The position numbers were made by a program, and so were the translations under genes. A stretch of DNA of 64,000 nucleotides from Hexactinellida sp. DTS-2022 (Eukaryota; Porifera; Hexactinellida): the NCBI GenBank assembly GCA_028753945.1, contig JAPNXP010000007.1:4464001-4528000 (forward strand), read 5' to 3'. Of the stretch, positions 32,843 to 42,990 are shown one piece after another; within the stretch, counting starts at the first letter, position 1; every line of letters starts with the position of its first letter. The notes below the pieces were generated by a model. It was given only the letters and a program-made list of their open reading frames with translations. It was not told the origin of the DNA and did not search any database.

Positions 32843-34057
32843 TCAATCTTTCCAATTGAAAATTTGGTTATTCTTTTCCTTCTTTCGAATTTTATTTGCG
32901 AAATCGAAATACATTTTTAAAGAAAGACTGTTGTCTGGCTGGATATATTTCGAATAAACATCCTGTTGTATTATAAATAAAGTCTCACTTGTCTTTCCCA
33001 CACTAATCCTATTCTTCGATTTATTAATTTCGAAATATGTCTCAGTCATTTTCGGTGGTTTTTCCAATATTAGCCTGCACTCTGTGATACAGATTTCAAT
33101 CTTCTCTTTTGAGTGGATATTTTTGTCAGTTTTCCTTATCTTGAAGCTTAACGCTTCGCCTGGTATCAATACGCAAATAAATTCACTGTTGCCGATATGA
33201 AATAATGGCCCTTCAATTTCATTTCCAGAAGTTAAACTTTCAAAATTAACAATTTTCCACTCGAATCCATCGAGCTCTTTTGTTCGCATTAGATGTTCTT
33301 TAAATCGTTCATTTTCTAACTCGAATTTACTTTGTAGCATGTCCTGATGTTCGATAAAGTATGTTTTTTTGTGCGCCATAATGTCTCTTCTAAGCATTTT
33401 CCCAACACTGCAGCTATATTTAGCATACGGACACTCGACTTCAGCCAATGGGCATTCAGTCTCAATGTGCACTTCTTGTTTGGAACGCGGGTGTTCAATC
33501 TCACACTCGCATTTGATTGGATGTTCAGGGCAAATAGAAAGATGGTTAGCTAGATCTCCAAATGGGAATATTTCCTTACAAAATTCACACTCTATTTTTC
33601 TTAGTGGACATTCATTTTTCGTGTGTTCATCAATCTCACACCTTTTAACCACACCTTCACATCTCAAGGGACACAATACAAGTGCAATCCCACAAACCAA
33701 CAGATGTGCCTCGGCCTCACCTAGTTGTCCTATCCAATCACAATCCCTTAAAATCGGACATTTTATACCCAAATTTGCCACTAAAGTCCTTACTTTATTC
33801 ACTGGTTTAGAAATAGTTTCATTTAAGCAACAGAGTTTACATGTTGTTTCACCTTCCCATGTACACGCATCTCTAATAATACCATCACAGTTTGGACATA
33901 TAATCAGTATTTGTTCCATTTCTGTCAAATCCTGTAATAAATATTCTCTTTTGAATCCTCTAAAATCGATCTGAACCCCAAATAAATCTTCCTGGGAAAC
34001 ATAGAGAGCATCTTCAATACAGTCTGGTTGAGGCAAAGAAATATTGTCCATATTCAT
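32843..34057 (-). CDS. TRAF-type zinc-finger protein with MATH-like domain
   Basis: A 404-residue single-exon frame starting at the first ATG (MNMDN). Residues 54-77 hold a reduced RING-like cluster (C54, C57, C65, C73, C76, C77) without an obvious histidine. Residues 100-230 carry a series of TRAF-type zinc fingers with CPL/CP repeats (C100-C106-H118-C122, C129-C133-H145-C150, C157-C160-H172-C176 and further). A short helical stretch at 233-260 leads to a MATH/TRAF-C-like domain from FEWKIVNF (266) to about 395. The family acts as adaptors and, with a complete RING, as ubiquitin ligases in receptor signalling. The incomplete RING here argues for an adaptor role; that is inference. No introns are needed, and neighbours are MITEs only. 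Confidence 0.82.
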   Translation of the reverse strand: MNMDNISLPQPDCIEDALYVSQEDLFGVQIDFRGFKREYLLQDLTEMEQILIICPNCDGIIRDACTWEGETTCKLCCLNETISKPVNKVRTLVANLGIKCPILRDCDWIGQLGEAEAHLLVCGIALVLCPLRCEGVVKRCEIDEHTKNECPLRKIECEFCKEIFPFGDLANHLSICPEHPIKCECEIEHPRSKQEVHIETECPLAEVECPYAKYSCSVGKMLRRDIMAHKKTYFIEHQDMLQSKFELENERFKEHLMRTKELDGFEWKIVNFESLTSGNEIEGPLFHIGNSEFICVLIPGEALSFKIRKTDKNIHSKEKIEICITECRLILEKPPKMTETYFEINKSKNRISVGKTSETLFIIQQDVYSKYIQPDNSLSLKMYFDFANKIRKKEKNNQIFNWKD

Positions 34058-34875
34058 AGAATGAATTTTAATCGATATTATATTTCTAGCCTATTTTATA
34101 CTATTTCAAGAATATATTTCACGTATGAGTGTATTATATTTCACTTACAATTTGCTTTATGTAAGTAACATTGGGTATTTACTAATTTAATTGGGAGCAA
34201 GGGATATACATTTATATTTAATTCATAGAATCTGACTGTCTAAAAGAAAATAAAGTACAGTCATAGCATTCTATAAATAAGGCAATGATACGCATTCAAA
34301 TTTCTGGACCATGGATGAACTAGTATAGTCAACTAAATAGATGCAATTCAATTATTCTTCGAAATAAGTAATCCAGGGTGCTTCTACTTATGTAATTGTT
34401 TTTTATAAAGGTGGTCATCAGGTCATGTACAAGACGCATATTTTTGAGATGCCACTTGGGCGAAATGACGTCACTGTATTGTCTAATAGTCCAAATATGC
34501 CAAAACTTTGAACGCATGTAAAATGTTCAATTTCGCTTTTAAAAACAAATCGCTGTGACTAACCCATGTAGGAGGCATTTACATAAAATATCTCAGAATC
34601 AATTATGGGATGTTTACACATTCCTCTGTTGCTATGGAAACGTGATTTCAATGCTTGAGGTCATATCTCGAGAAGAAATATAGTCACAGCTTAGTCAATG
34701 GATCCAATTGATAGCCCGTCCTCAACTTCCTATTCAATGATAATACATTTCGATGCTCTATATCCAACCAATTTTCTGAGAATTGTGATTATTGTAATAT
34801 ACATTCAAACGGTTATACACATTTTGCCCAAGAAAAAGTGGTGGAACGGCGTTCCCCCCCAATACACCACTGCTC
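34058..34875. other. Unassigned DNA upstream of the TRAF-like gene
   Basis: AT-rich, no recognisable gene or complete repeat. It probably includes the promoter of the minus-strand TRAF-like gene. Confidence 0.5.
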
Positions 34876-34922
34876 ACCGCACGTCTGCCACATCGGCGGA
34901 TCGTAGGTCCAAGTGGTGTCGC

Positions 34923-35745
34923 CATAGGCGCCGAGCTCCCCCTCGTGTCAAACCCGGGGGGGGCGAGGGGGGCTCTCTAGGGGGGGCCAGGGGGGCTCTT
35001 GAGGGGGGCCAGAGGGTTGGAGGGTTTTGGCCAAAGGACCTGACGAGCATGGTGACCAAATGTCCTATTTTTAGAAGGACAGTCCTCAGGCAGTCATGCT
35101 AACTGCTTTCTTACACTGTGTCCTTTGTATCTTTTAAAAAATTGTTTACAGTCTGTTCAGTCTAATAATCCACTCCCTAAATAACTTTGTTGTTCAACCA
35201 TACTCAGAATTATTAAAGTAAACTAGCCCATGTCCTTGTACAAAAGCCTTTATTCTCAAATGTTCTACTATACTGGGTTTCTCAACCTGCGATCTCTTTA
35301 ATTTTAAACGTGTCCTTCTTTTTTAAAGTAGTCATCTGGTTACCCTGCTGGAGGAGCACCTAACTTTGACAATTAACCCAAAACTCCTTGGAAAATTTTA
35401 AGGAATTTTAAATAAACAAATTGGCAAATTACCCATTTTGTGAACTTTTTTAATTCAAAACTTGCGTATGCTGATTTGTTCATATGTATATCATTTATTA
35501 TTTTATGAATTTTTCAGCGTTTATATCTCACAGTATTTAGCATTTATAGCTGTATCCTATGAATGATCAATCACCTCGGAAAATCAATGATGTTCCCGGT
35601 TATTATTTGAAGAAAAATACAGTGCATAATTTTAGTCTTTAATAGCATCGATTATGCATTGTTGTTATTAAAACTTCTATAAAGTTTTATTAAAGGTTTC
35701 GAGCCCCCCCTCAGTTTTGGACTTTTTAAAAGTTCGGCGCCCCTG
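34923..35745. mobile_element. hAT-type element, 823 bp, non-coding
   Basis: Left end CATAGGCGCCGAGCT, complemented right end CAGGGGCGCCGAACT. The octamer GGTGTCGC is duplicated at 34915-34922 and 35746-35753. Inside are long G runs and a second MITE-like unit at 35048-35347. Confidence 0.9.
35048..35347. mobile_element. Nested MITE-like unit
   Basis: CATGGTGACCAAATG at the left matches the complement of the right end (CAGGGTAACCAGATG). Both sides carry an AGGACA or TGTCCT motif next to the ends. The flanking octamers (CTGACGAG, CTGGAGGA) agree only partly. Confidence 0.55.
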
Positions 35746-35761
35746 GGTGTCGCCACCACTC

Positions 35762-35817
35762 AAGGGTTTCGGCCATCCTTAGGCCTCATCAGGAGGACGG
35801 TCCAGTCCTCTACCCCT
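35762..35817 (-). ncRNA. Hammerhead ribozyme, type III arrangement (family A, copy 2)
   Basis: Minus strand, in order: AGGGGT (stem III), A as cleavage-site base, GAGGA-CTGGACCG-TCCTC (stem I), CTGATGAG (core), stem II GGCC/GGCC around TAAGGAT, CGAAA (core), CCCTT (stem III return, with one G-U pair). All conserved core bases are intact, unlike the copy at 8164. Stem and loop sequences differ from family B, so the two families are distinct. Confidence 0.9.
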
Positions 35818-35997
35818 GGTACGCTCACTGCTACCGTTGTGTGATTGCCCATCGCGTCAGCGCACACCTAGGTCTGCTCTCTCTCGCTGTCCTTCACAGC
35901 TCCAGCAGCACCTAGACTTCCTGGGAGTGACTCACCTCTTTCGTGTCCTTTACACTTCGTGACACAATGATGGTTTTAATGGGAAACAAACGTGAAT

Positions 35998-36268
35998 TTG
36001 ATGTGAGCTGAGGAATGAGGCCACATACTAGTATGAAGACTAGGCGCTCGTGGCGACCTCAACACATAGGGGTGATATGTGAGTGGTTTCGTTCCATTTC
36101 AGGGACTCATCAGGAGGGCAACCCTCGACCACCATGCGTACTGCCCCAGAGCTCCTGGTTACCTCTAGCGTACTGCCCATGTGTCCTTCCACATGTAACA
36201 GCGTACTGCCACCTACGTCTTCCCCAAGGACCATACTCCCGATGACCAGGGCAGGGATATAATAACAA
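35998..36268 (-). mobile_element. Hammerhead-bearing repeat, family B, copy 2
   Basis: Inserted into a repeat that is seen uninterrupted at 5805-5905: GGGAAACAA on the left, GATCAATTTCCCAAACCATTT on the right. It matches 16960-17284 but is shorter in the right half. No coding frame. Confidence 0.7.
36083..36132 (-). ncRNA. Hammerhead ribozyme, type III arrangement (family B, copy 2)
   Basis: Minus strand: GTGGT, C, GAGGG-TTG-CCCTC, CTGATGAG, TCCCTGAAATGGAA, CGAAA, CCAC. The core is complete. Stem II has one mismatched pair compared with copy 1, so it may cleave less efficiently. Confidence 0.85.
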
Positions 36269-36475
36269 ATTGAGATCAATTTCCCAAACCATTTGACAGA
36301 AATATTTATCTGAGAGTGCTAGAAATGGGGTTTGAGGGCCTCCATGTCGCAAAAATTTCCCCTGCTTTTCTCCAGGCTTTAAAAATCCCACGAAAGACTA
36401 TCCCATGTTGGACAGTCTGCCTAGATTGTATTCGTGTGCGTTCACAAAAATTCACATGAGTGTTTTCAACATTCA

Positions 36476-36598
36476 TGTGAGGCTATTACCGAGTGTTCTA
36501 CTAACAACAACTGTGAGCATTTATGTACAAACACAGTTGGTTCCTATATTTGTTCCTGTAACTCTGGATTTACTCTATATTCTGATATGTCATTCTGT
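36476..36598 (+). CDS. EGF-like exon (calcium-binding type), copy 1
   Basis: Codes for 41 residues with six cysteines in EGF order (C-EAITE-C-STNNN-C-EHL-C-TNTVGSYI-C-S-C-NSGFTL ... C). The AITEC start and TNTVGSYICSC segment are those of calcium-binding EGF modules of extracellular proteins. The surrounding sequence was not resolved into a complete gene: no signal peptide or neighbouring domain is clear on this strand. A second near-identical copy follows 242 bp later. Confidence 0.65.
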
Positions 36599-36717
36599 GT
36601 CTCAAGAATCAGTCAGTTGACAGCTCCTATATTTCTTGCTCTCTATCTCTCATCTTGCAAACCTCATTTCTATGATTTGTCATATGGGATTAATCACATG
36701 AGTGTTTTCAACACTCA

Positions 36718-36840
36718 TGTGAGGCTATTACCGAGTGTTCTACTAACAACAACTGTGAGCATTTATGTACAAACACAGTTGGTTCCTATATCTGTTCCTG
36801 TAACTCTGGATTTACTCTACATTCTGATATGTCATTCTGT
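36718..36840 (+). CDS. EGF-like exon, copy 2 (tandem duplicate)
   Basis: Almost identical to 36476-36598, with the same flanks (ATGAGTGTTTTCAACA before, CTCAAGAATCAGTCAGTTGA after). A 242-bp unit has therefore been duplicated in tandem. Both copies retain the cysteine pattern. Whether either is spliced into a mature transcript cannot be told from the sequence. Confidence 0.65.
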
Positions 36841-37090
36841 GTCTCAAGAATCAGTCAGTTGACAGCTCCTATATTTCTTGCTCTCTATCTCTCATCTTGC
36901 AAATCTCATTCCTATGATTTGTCGTATGGGATTAACTGTATTTATTCTTATATATTATTCGAATCTAATTCTTAGTTTTCATTATTCTCTCTCTCTCTCT
37001 ATGTTTTTCTTTATTCTTTCTATGCACACCGATATTTCATATATTTTCCTATTTGTTACTTATTTTATCTTTTGTTATTCTGTGATTTAA

Positions 37091-37879
37091 ATTTGAGAAA
37101 GGAAATTGCAACTTCCTTTTTGGCGAGAAATTTCCCTTTCAAATATCAGTCATAGGAAGAGTAATAACAGACAACGACATGAAATAATTAATGTAGACTT
37201 TTTGGAGGAATACCCATTCTCATTATGTATGTGAATAATGCACGATGCAATTATGCACGAATACAGCAAGCAAGAATATATAAACACAAACAAATAGACA
37301 AACAAACAAACAAACAAATAACCAAAGAAAAAGAAAATGATAAGTTACGAGTATTTACAATTCAGTTCATATATTTAGAGGAGTGCATCATTTGGATTGA
37401 TTGTTATTTAGTGACAGATTTTATCTTAATTTCACATTGCAACAAATAAATTTCATTTAACTAAACCTTTCCACCCAGAATTCCAAATTCATAAAAAAAT
37501 CCGTAATCTATGTATTTGAGAAATTATCCAAATCCATATATTACGGATTTGATGCATTTGGAATCCGTAAATCCTAATCGTGCCCTCTGGCTATAGTCCA
37601 CATTATAACTCACCCATATCATTAATGTACATGTTTCATACTATAACCAATCTGACTAATTTTGGATACAAATTTCTTTTAAAAATTACTTTTTGAACAT
37701 TTTAACATATGTGTACTGAAAGAGTCAATTATTTATCCCTCTCTTGCTACTGAGCTGCTATTACTTTGTATGGGGGTATACGATTAGTAGAAATTAATTG
37801 TGACTCTAATGATGAGAGAATTTGTAGAATCAGGGCAGATAACACCATTGGACAGGTTACTTGATAGAGAATCCTGAAT
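37091..37879. other. Unassigned AT-rich DNA
   Basis: No gene seen. It includes a small AAAC repeat (37300-37320). Confidence 0.5.
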
Positions 37880-38255
37880 TAGCACAGACTGGAATAACTG
37901 ATATTCGATTCAATGTGGATATACAGAAAACAATGGTGCTATCATACTATATATAGAAGATGGTATTACTATATTCTTTTGTGTACTTACAATAGTCTCA
38001 AATTAATTAAAACTGGAATAACTGGAATTCAATTCAATGTGGATATAAATACAATAATGGTGTATCAGACTAGATATAGAAGATGGTATTTCTATATTAT
38101 TTTGTGTACTTACAAAGTCTCAAATTAATTAAAACTGGAATTCGATTCAATGTGGATATAGGATATACAATAAAACAATGGTGCTATCAGACTAGATATA
38201 GAAGATGATATTACTACGTATATATATTATTTTTGCGACTTATAATAGTCTCAAT
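37880..38255. repeat. Tandem repeat, three units of about 120 bp
   Basis: Each unit runs AACTGGAATAACTG, ATTCAATGTGGATATA, ACAATGGTG, ATATAGAAGATGGTATT, TTTTGTGTACTTAC, AGTCTCAAATTAATTAA. The third unit is longer and more diverged. Open frames within it are by-products. Confidence 0.85.
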
Positions 38256-39069
38256 TGAATCTAACTGAACTCAAACACAGCTCCAAAGCCTAGATCTAAC
38301 TTCATACAGTCAAAATGCATAAATTACTCACCAAAGTATAATGTCTCTCCATATTACTGCTGCATTCGATCGCTTCCCACTTTTAGACTACAAGTTTACG
38401 AAGACTATCTTCCATGTCTGCCACTACTTAGTGCCTAGTGTAGAAACATTTCTTCCCTCAATGCTGTTTCTACTTAACTTGGAAGAATATTGGAACAACT
38501 GAAGAATATTGGAACAACTGAAGACGCGCCATGGTGTAATGGAAGTAACATTAATTAATGGATAATAGTTGCAGAAATAACAAACAGTTGAAGTAAAGAC
38601 TAATGTCGATTCTATTTATAAGGAATCCTAAGCCTATCTACTAAGTGCTAAACTAACGCTGTGGTGATGAACATAACACTATACTCTTCAAACGATATTT
38701 CACCTTGTCCGTGCAACTAACTGTGAAAGAGAATCTAGTACTGTTATTGATTATCATTTTTAAGAATTTTTAAGAGGAAAATTAATACATTAATTCCCAA
38801 AAATACTCGAGAAACAAACGAAGAATTAGAACAGAATAGAACACAAAAATAAAAGTTTCGAAAAGAACAAACAAGGAATTAGTTACGTAGAAGTAAAATA
38901 GAGATGAGTTAAGAAGTGAAAGAATAAGAAAAATGAGAAAATGACAAATAAGATTCGAAAATAAGTAAATACCCTAGTGATTTATGAAGTTAGTTATGTA
39001 CTATACGAGAATCCAGAGAATTTATATAAGCAAGAGAGATTATATCGATATATATTGAAGAAGTCAGCA
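38256..39069. other. Unassigned DNA
   Basis: No recognisable repeat or gene. It may contain introns of the minus-strand LRR/EGF remnant. Confidence 0.45.
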
Positions 39070-39760
39070 GACTTACTCCGGGAGAGACACAGGAGAGGAA
39101 ATCAGGTTGCAGAGTGAATCCAGACATACAAGAACAAGAATATGAACCAATGGTGTTAGTCCAGGTATGCTCAGTTGTTGGTACCAGTGCACTCGATAAT
39201 ATCTTCACAAAAGTTGTTAGTTCCACTTGGTGTGTATCCAACTCTACAGTTACAGTAAGCACTATCTGCTGTTTTAACACAGTTAATCCCAGGCGACAAA
39301 TTTATGAATCTATGAAACAATGATACGATGGTTATTGTTAATTGATGCAATTGGTACTATTACTTATAGAGTTCCCATGCAGCTAGGAGTGTCACATGTG
39401 CCAGTAACTGACCAACCTAGATTAGTAGTCACATTACTTAACCATGCCATCTCACAGTCACAATGGAATGGATCATAATAACCAGGTACTATGGCTAATT
39501 CTTTCTGACTTACAAAGAAATCTTTGTTCAAGCTACATAGTTACAGTAGAATCGAGTAACCGAATTCTACTAGGAAAGTCTTTTTCTACCAAATCGAAAT
39601 TTGTTTGTAAGTATACCAAGTATATATTTGTGTCAATCCATCTAATCCAGATAGTGCGTTATCTTCATATGTGGACGAGTACAATATTCTCAAAAGTGTC
39701 AAGTTAGCAAACTGCTAACTATAGAGGTGTTGTATTCCTTTCAGATCTAAAAATTAAAAA
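39070..39760 (-). pseudogene. LRR/LRRCT/EGF receptor-like exons, probably broken
   Basis: Minus strand shows three exon-like pieces. At about 39750-39620 is an LRR-like segment (LTLLRILY, ALSGLDGLTQIYTW) after a TTTTTAG acceptor, with an in-frame stop near its start. At about 39490-39370 is an LRR C-terminal cap (PFHCDCEMAWLSN ... GTCDTPSCMG). At about 39320-39072 are two EGF modules (NCVKTADSAYCNCRVGYT, then NTIGSYSCSCMSGFTL) ending at a GTAAGT donor. The second EGF has lost two bases and a cysteine compared with the plus-strand copies at 36.5 kb. The order LRR-LRRCT-EGF is typical of extracellular or membrane receptors. It may be a pseudogene or a fragment of a larger gene. Confidence 0.6.
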
Positions 39761-39876
39761 ACAAGTATTATTGAAACTCATTTATATTTTTGAGATATGC
39801 CGGGTCATAGACTATTTACTTTTGCCTCGAAAATCTAGTCTAATTTTGGAGATTACGAATCAGTTTTGCAAATATA

Positions 39877-40139
39877 CCTTATTGCTTCGAATAAAGCGCC
39901 GGGTCATTATAGTGGCATTGGTATTGTAAAATTAAAATACATTTAAAATGATTTATTAGTTGCTAACTGGAGTGTAATTATATTGATTTTGGCAACTACC
40001 TTGTGTACTGTCGCTGAGAACAATTAGAACCCGGCAAAATATTATTTTCTAAATTTTTCTTGCTTTTTCAAACAAATTTCTGGATAATTTTGGACCACTA
40101 AAAACAATAAGCGGGGGGCGCTTATTCGAAACAATACGG
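39877..40139. mobile_element. MITE, CGAATAAGCGCC family, with TA duplication
   Basis: Ends CCTTATTGCTTCGAATAAAG and, complemented, CCGTATTGTTTCGAATAAGC, with TA on each side. This fits a mariner/pogo-type MITE. Confidence 0.75.
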
Positions 40140-40155
40140 TATATATAGTTTAGAA

Positions 40156-41125
40156 CAGTGTTTCTCAACGTGGGCAATATCGCCCCCTAGGGGGCGATAC
40201 GAGAGTCGAGGGGGGCGATAAAACGGTTAGGGGCGATTGGGGGGCGATATACTTTGTGTTTGATTTACATTAGCTAGAATCTAGAAAGTTCATCATCTCG
40301 GCCATTCTTGACCTAATTCAATCCCGATCTGAAAAATCTTGTACTGGGCCCCATCAAGGGCCTCGATACTGGGGGATCCTCGACCCCCTGAAGTCAATAC
40401 ATTCGTGCGAGAGCCTCATTTCTCTCCCCCAATATTTTGTGCACCTCATGTATTTATCTCCCCTGAAATCAATAATATATTGTTGTCTTAAAATTATTTA
40501 GTTATACTCAATGTTATTGATTTCTTCTTCTCTCCAAAAAGTTTTCTCGCTCGCTACGCTCGCTCGTTTGTAAAATCCAGGTATTCTTAGATTAAGAAGA
40601 AATCAATTAGTAATTTTAGACAACTAAAAAACCCTGTACTTCGCCCCCCGACCCAATCTGCTTTTTAAATCTACGCCCCTGGGCACCATGCCCAACTTTC
40701 ACACTAAACATGGTTTTCAATGTCAAATGTAAATATACCGTATTTTCCCGAATAAGCGCCTCGGCGCTTGTTGAATTCATGGTCAAAATTTGCCATCATT
40801 TTTTCATGAAATTTCCAGAAAATAATATTAAGGTGCATTCTAAATTTCTAATGGTTCCCAGCGAGAGTAAACATCCTATAATTGCCTAAATCACAACAAT
40901 TCCAATGCAGTTATCATTTATTGGGAATAAATTTTAACATGCAGATACCATTTTTATAGAGCCGGCGCTTTTTTAAGCCCAGGTGCTTAGTCGGGGAAAT
41001 ACGGTTTATAGAATAGCTGTCTTAGTTGATTTGTTCTTTTTTTATGTTACAATTGGAGGGGGGGCGATAAGCACTGGCACTATCCGCTAAGGGGGCAATC
41101 GACTGAAAAAGGTTGAGAAACACTG
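40156..41125. mobile_element. hAT-type element, 970 bp, CAGTGTTTCTCAAC ends
   Basis: Both ends read CAGTGTTTCTCAAC inward. The octamer GTTTAGAA is duplicated at 40148-40155 and 41126-41133. The interior is rich in GGGGGCGATA motifs and carries a nested MITE at 40738-41005 and a CTCGCTCGCTACGCTCGCTC palindrome. Confidence 0.92.
40738..41005. mobile_element. Nested MITE, CGAATAAGCGCC family
   Basis: Left end CCGTATTTTCCCGAATAAGC, complemented right end CCGTATTTCCCCGACTAAGC. It is the same family as 39877-40139, inserted in the hAT element. Confidence 0.75.
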
Positions 41126-41509
41126 GTTTAGAACTTCAAACCGATTTTAAAATCTTTTTTAACTTTTGATTGAACTTTGCGGGGCTGTCATATCGTAAAT
41201 ACATACTTGGGGGGTATACGTATAGTGTCTAAATATCCGGAATAATTTTTGTTCTAGAAATTAGGTATTCATATTTACGGAACCGTTCCCCCCAATTAAG
41301 TAATTTAGGTACTTAGATGATCCAGAATGGTATGACACTGGAAAATTAGTCCGGGGACCAAATTTCCAGTAGTGACAGGCCTTTTTCAGGTACTGGTACG
41401 TACACGTCATGTATCAGATTCCGTGACAGTACCGTTCCATACCGTCCCGAAATACACTAGCTAAATATAACTAGACTTGTCCTTCACCTTTTGCCAATTA
41501 GGATCTAGA

Positions 41510-42220
41510 ATGGCGTCTGTAGACACAAACCAATCACAACAGACCTGTCCCATGCATTCCAGCCAGGTCCCTACCAGTCCATCCTGCCCCACGCGCCAGA
41601 GCCCCGCTACCCCCCAGGAGAGCTGTTCGGGCGGAGACAGTGCCCTGAACAGCTCCAACCTCATGCCAGCTCCCAACCAGACACCAGCGCAAGGGCAGCC
41701 GTATCCACTGAGCGTCGCCCGCGAGATGTCCAGCATCCCAAAGCACGGCGCAGACGCCCTTCGCTGGGAGTACCCCTCCGAGCAGATGTTCTTCAACGCC
41801 ATGCTGCGCAAGGGCTGGCACTGGACGCAGGAGCAGCTCCGGTCAGAAGACATGCGACACATAATACAGATACACAATAGGAACAATGAGAACGTCTGGC
41901 AGGAGATCCTAAAGTGGGAGGCGCTGCACTATCCCGACTGCAAGGAGCCTAGACTGGTCTCGTTCCGCGGAAGAGCAAAGGACTACACCCCGCGTGCCCG
42001 CATCCGGTCCTGGATCGGCTACGAGCTCCCGTTCGACCGTCACGACTGGTTGGTGGCCAGGAACCACAAGCTGGTCCGCTATATAATAGACTATTACGGT
42101 TGTGAGCCGACAGGCAGTAAGGAACTGCCTAAGATTATCGTGGACGTGCGGCCTGCTATAGACTCCATTAGCGCAGTGTGGGACAGAGTTAGGGTAGCGA
42201 TCAGGAGATGGGTATCTTGA
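41510..42220 (+). CDS. HCCS: Holocytochrome c-type synthase (cytochrome c heme lyase)
   Basis: 236 residues in one exon. The enzyme attaches heme covalently to cytochrome c and c1 in the mitochondrial intermembrane space. The match to animal HCCS is strong throughout: SNLMPAPNQTPA (49-60), YPSEQMFFNAMLRKGW (88-103), IIQIHNRNNENVWQEILKWE (118-137), PRARIRSWIGYELPFDRHDW (161-180), and VRPAIDSISAVWDRV near the end. His122 corresponds to the heme-ligand histidine of the family. Two Cys-Pro heme-regulatory-type motifs sit near the N-terminus (CPM at 13, CPT at 26). I chose the ATG at 41510 because the frame upstream has no ATG and an acceptor-like ATTAG ends at 41501. Codon use is more GC-rich than the AT-rich surroundings. 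No coding introns, unlike most animal orthologues. Confidence 0.96.
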   Translation: MASVDTNQSQQTCPMHSSQVPTSPSCPTRQSPATPQESCSGGDSALNSSNLMPAPNQTPAQGQPYPLSVAREMSSIPKHGADALRWEYPSEQMFFNAMLRKGWHWTQEQLRSEDMRHIIQIHNRNNENVWQEILKWEALHYPDCKEPRLVSFRGRAKDYTPRARIRSWIGYELPFDRHDWLVARNHKLVRYIIDYYGCEPTGSKELPKIIVDVRPAIDSISAVWDRVRVAIRRWVS

Positions 42221-42389
42221 TCCGTCACTTGTAATGTTAGTATCATATCGTGTTTAATTATACAAGTATATTGTATCATATATTGTTATTGTTTGGGTCT
42301 AACTATGCTGAGCTTATTTATATCGTTCCATGGTGCTGTATGACATTTTTGAACGTATGTCAGCATTTTGACAATTTTTTGAAATTTCT

Positions 42390-42430
42390 GTATACTCCCG
42401 TTGTAACGATATAATGAGAGTTCACTGTAT
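42390..42430. mobile_element. Minute mariner-type MITE (about 40 bp)
   Basis: TACTCCCGTTGTAACGAT on the left mirrors ATGAGAGTTCACTGTA on the right. The CTCCCGTTATAACG end type is shared with 43272-43429. Confidence 0.6.
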
Positions 42431-42482
42431 TTGTTTCTTGGATTTTTATCAAGGTTCAAACTGCTCGAACCGAATATCAGTA

Positions 42483-42550
42483 CAATGGATGCCGGTTATA
42501 TGCACATCGTAGGGAACTGCATATGAAGTGCTTATAACCGACAACTACTG
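42483..42550. mobile_element. Small MITE, TA-flanked (68 bp)
   Basis: Ends CAATGGATGCCGGTTATA and, complemented, CAGTAGTTGTCGGTTATA, flanked by TA. It is a shorter relative of 42619-42791. Confidence 0.75.
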
Positions 42551-42618
42551 TATTTATGAAAATAGTTGCCGTACCGAATAGGAATACTGATATTTGGTTG
42601 AGTAACCGAATACGAATA

Positions 42619-42791
42619 CAGTAGATGTCGGATATAAGCACACCGGTTATAAGAACATATCGGATTTAAGAACACTATGTTGGAAAACGGTTGCCATATA
42701 ATTTATGTCGGTTATAAGAACATGTCGGTTTGACGGTTATAAGCACTTCATATGCAATTCCCTTCGATGTGCATATAACCGGCATCCACTG
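42619..42791. mobile_element. MITE, TA-flanked (173 bp)
   Basis: Ends CAGTAGATGTCGGATATA and, complemented, CAGTGGATGCCGGTTATA, flanked by TA dinucleotides. The interior repeats CGGTTATAAG(A/C)AC. It belongs to the mariner/pogo type by its ends and target. Confidence 0.82.
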
Positions 42792-42822
42792 TACTGATAA
42801 TATTTGGTTACGTCAACCGAAT

Positions 42823-42990
42823 ACCAGGGAATTATCCAGGAGCGCGAGACGCACCTTTTGGAGTATGATTTACGAAAAAATATTTAGGAAAACGCGAAAA
42901 ATTGGAATCTTCTCCTATATACCGTAACATTAATTTGCGATTTAGGCGTATTTACAAACGGCTGTATAACACACTGCCGTATACGAACAC
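42823..42990 (-). repeat. Repeat family R, copy 1 (minus orientation)
   Basis: Complement of the repeats at 47665-47855 and 62805-62975. Shared motifs are GGAGCGCGAGACGC, TTCTCCTATA, TAACATTAATTTG and GTATTTACAAACGGCTGTAT. It is possibly a SINE or a MITE; no diagnostic end was found. Confidence 0.75.

Larger units (their letters stand above)
34876..35940 (-). mobile_element. Hammerhead-bearing repeat, family A, copy 2 (split by a hAT element)
   Basis: Matches 8105-8340 on either side of the inserted 34923-35745 element. Shared landmarks are GGTCCAAG, CTCAAGGGTTTCGGCC, CACACCTAGGTCTGCTCTC and CCTGGGAGTGACT. It lies next to a family B copy that starts about 60 bp to the right. Confidence 0.65.

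Noticed and set aside
33369-33974. 201-residue plus-strand open frame
   Set aside because: It lies antisense to the TRAF-like gene, whose cysteine pattern makes the minus strand the real coding strand.
34698-35102. 134-residue frame
   Set aside because: Spans the border of a hammerhead repeat and a hAT element; low-complexity G-rich sequence.
41461-41886. 141-residue minus-strand frame
   Set aside because: Antisense of HCCS; explained by the GC-rich codons of that gene.
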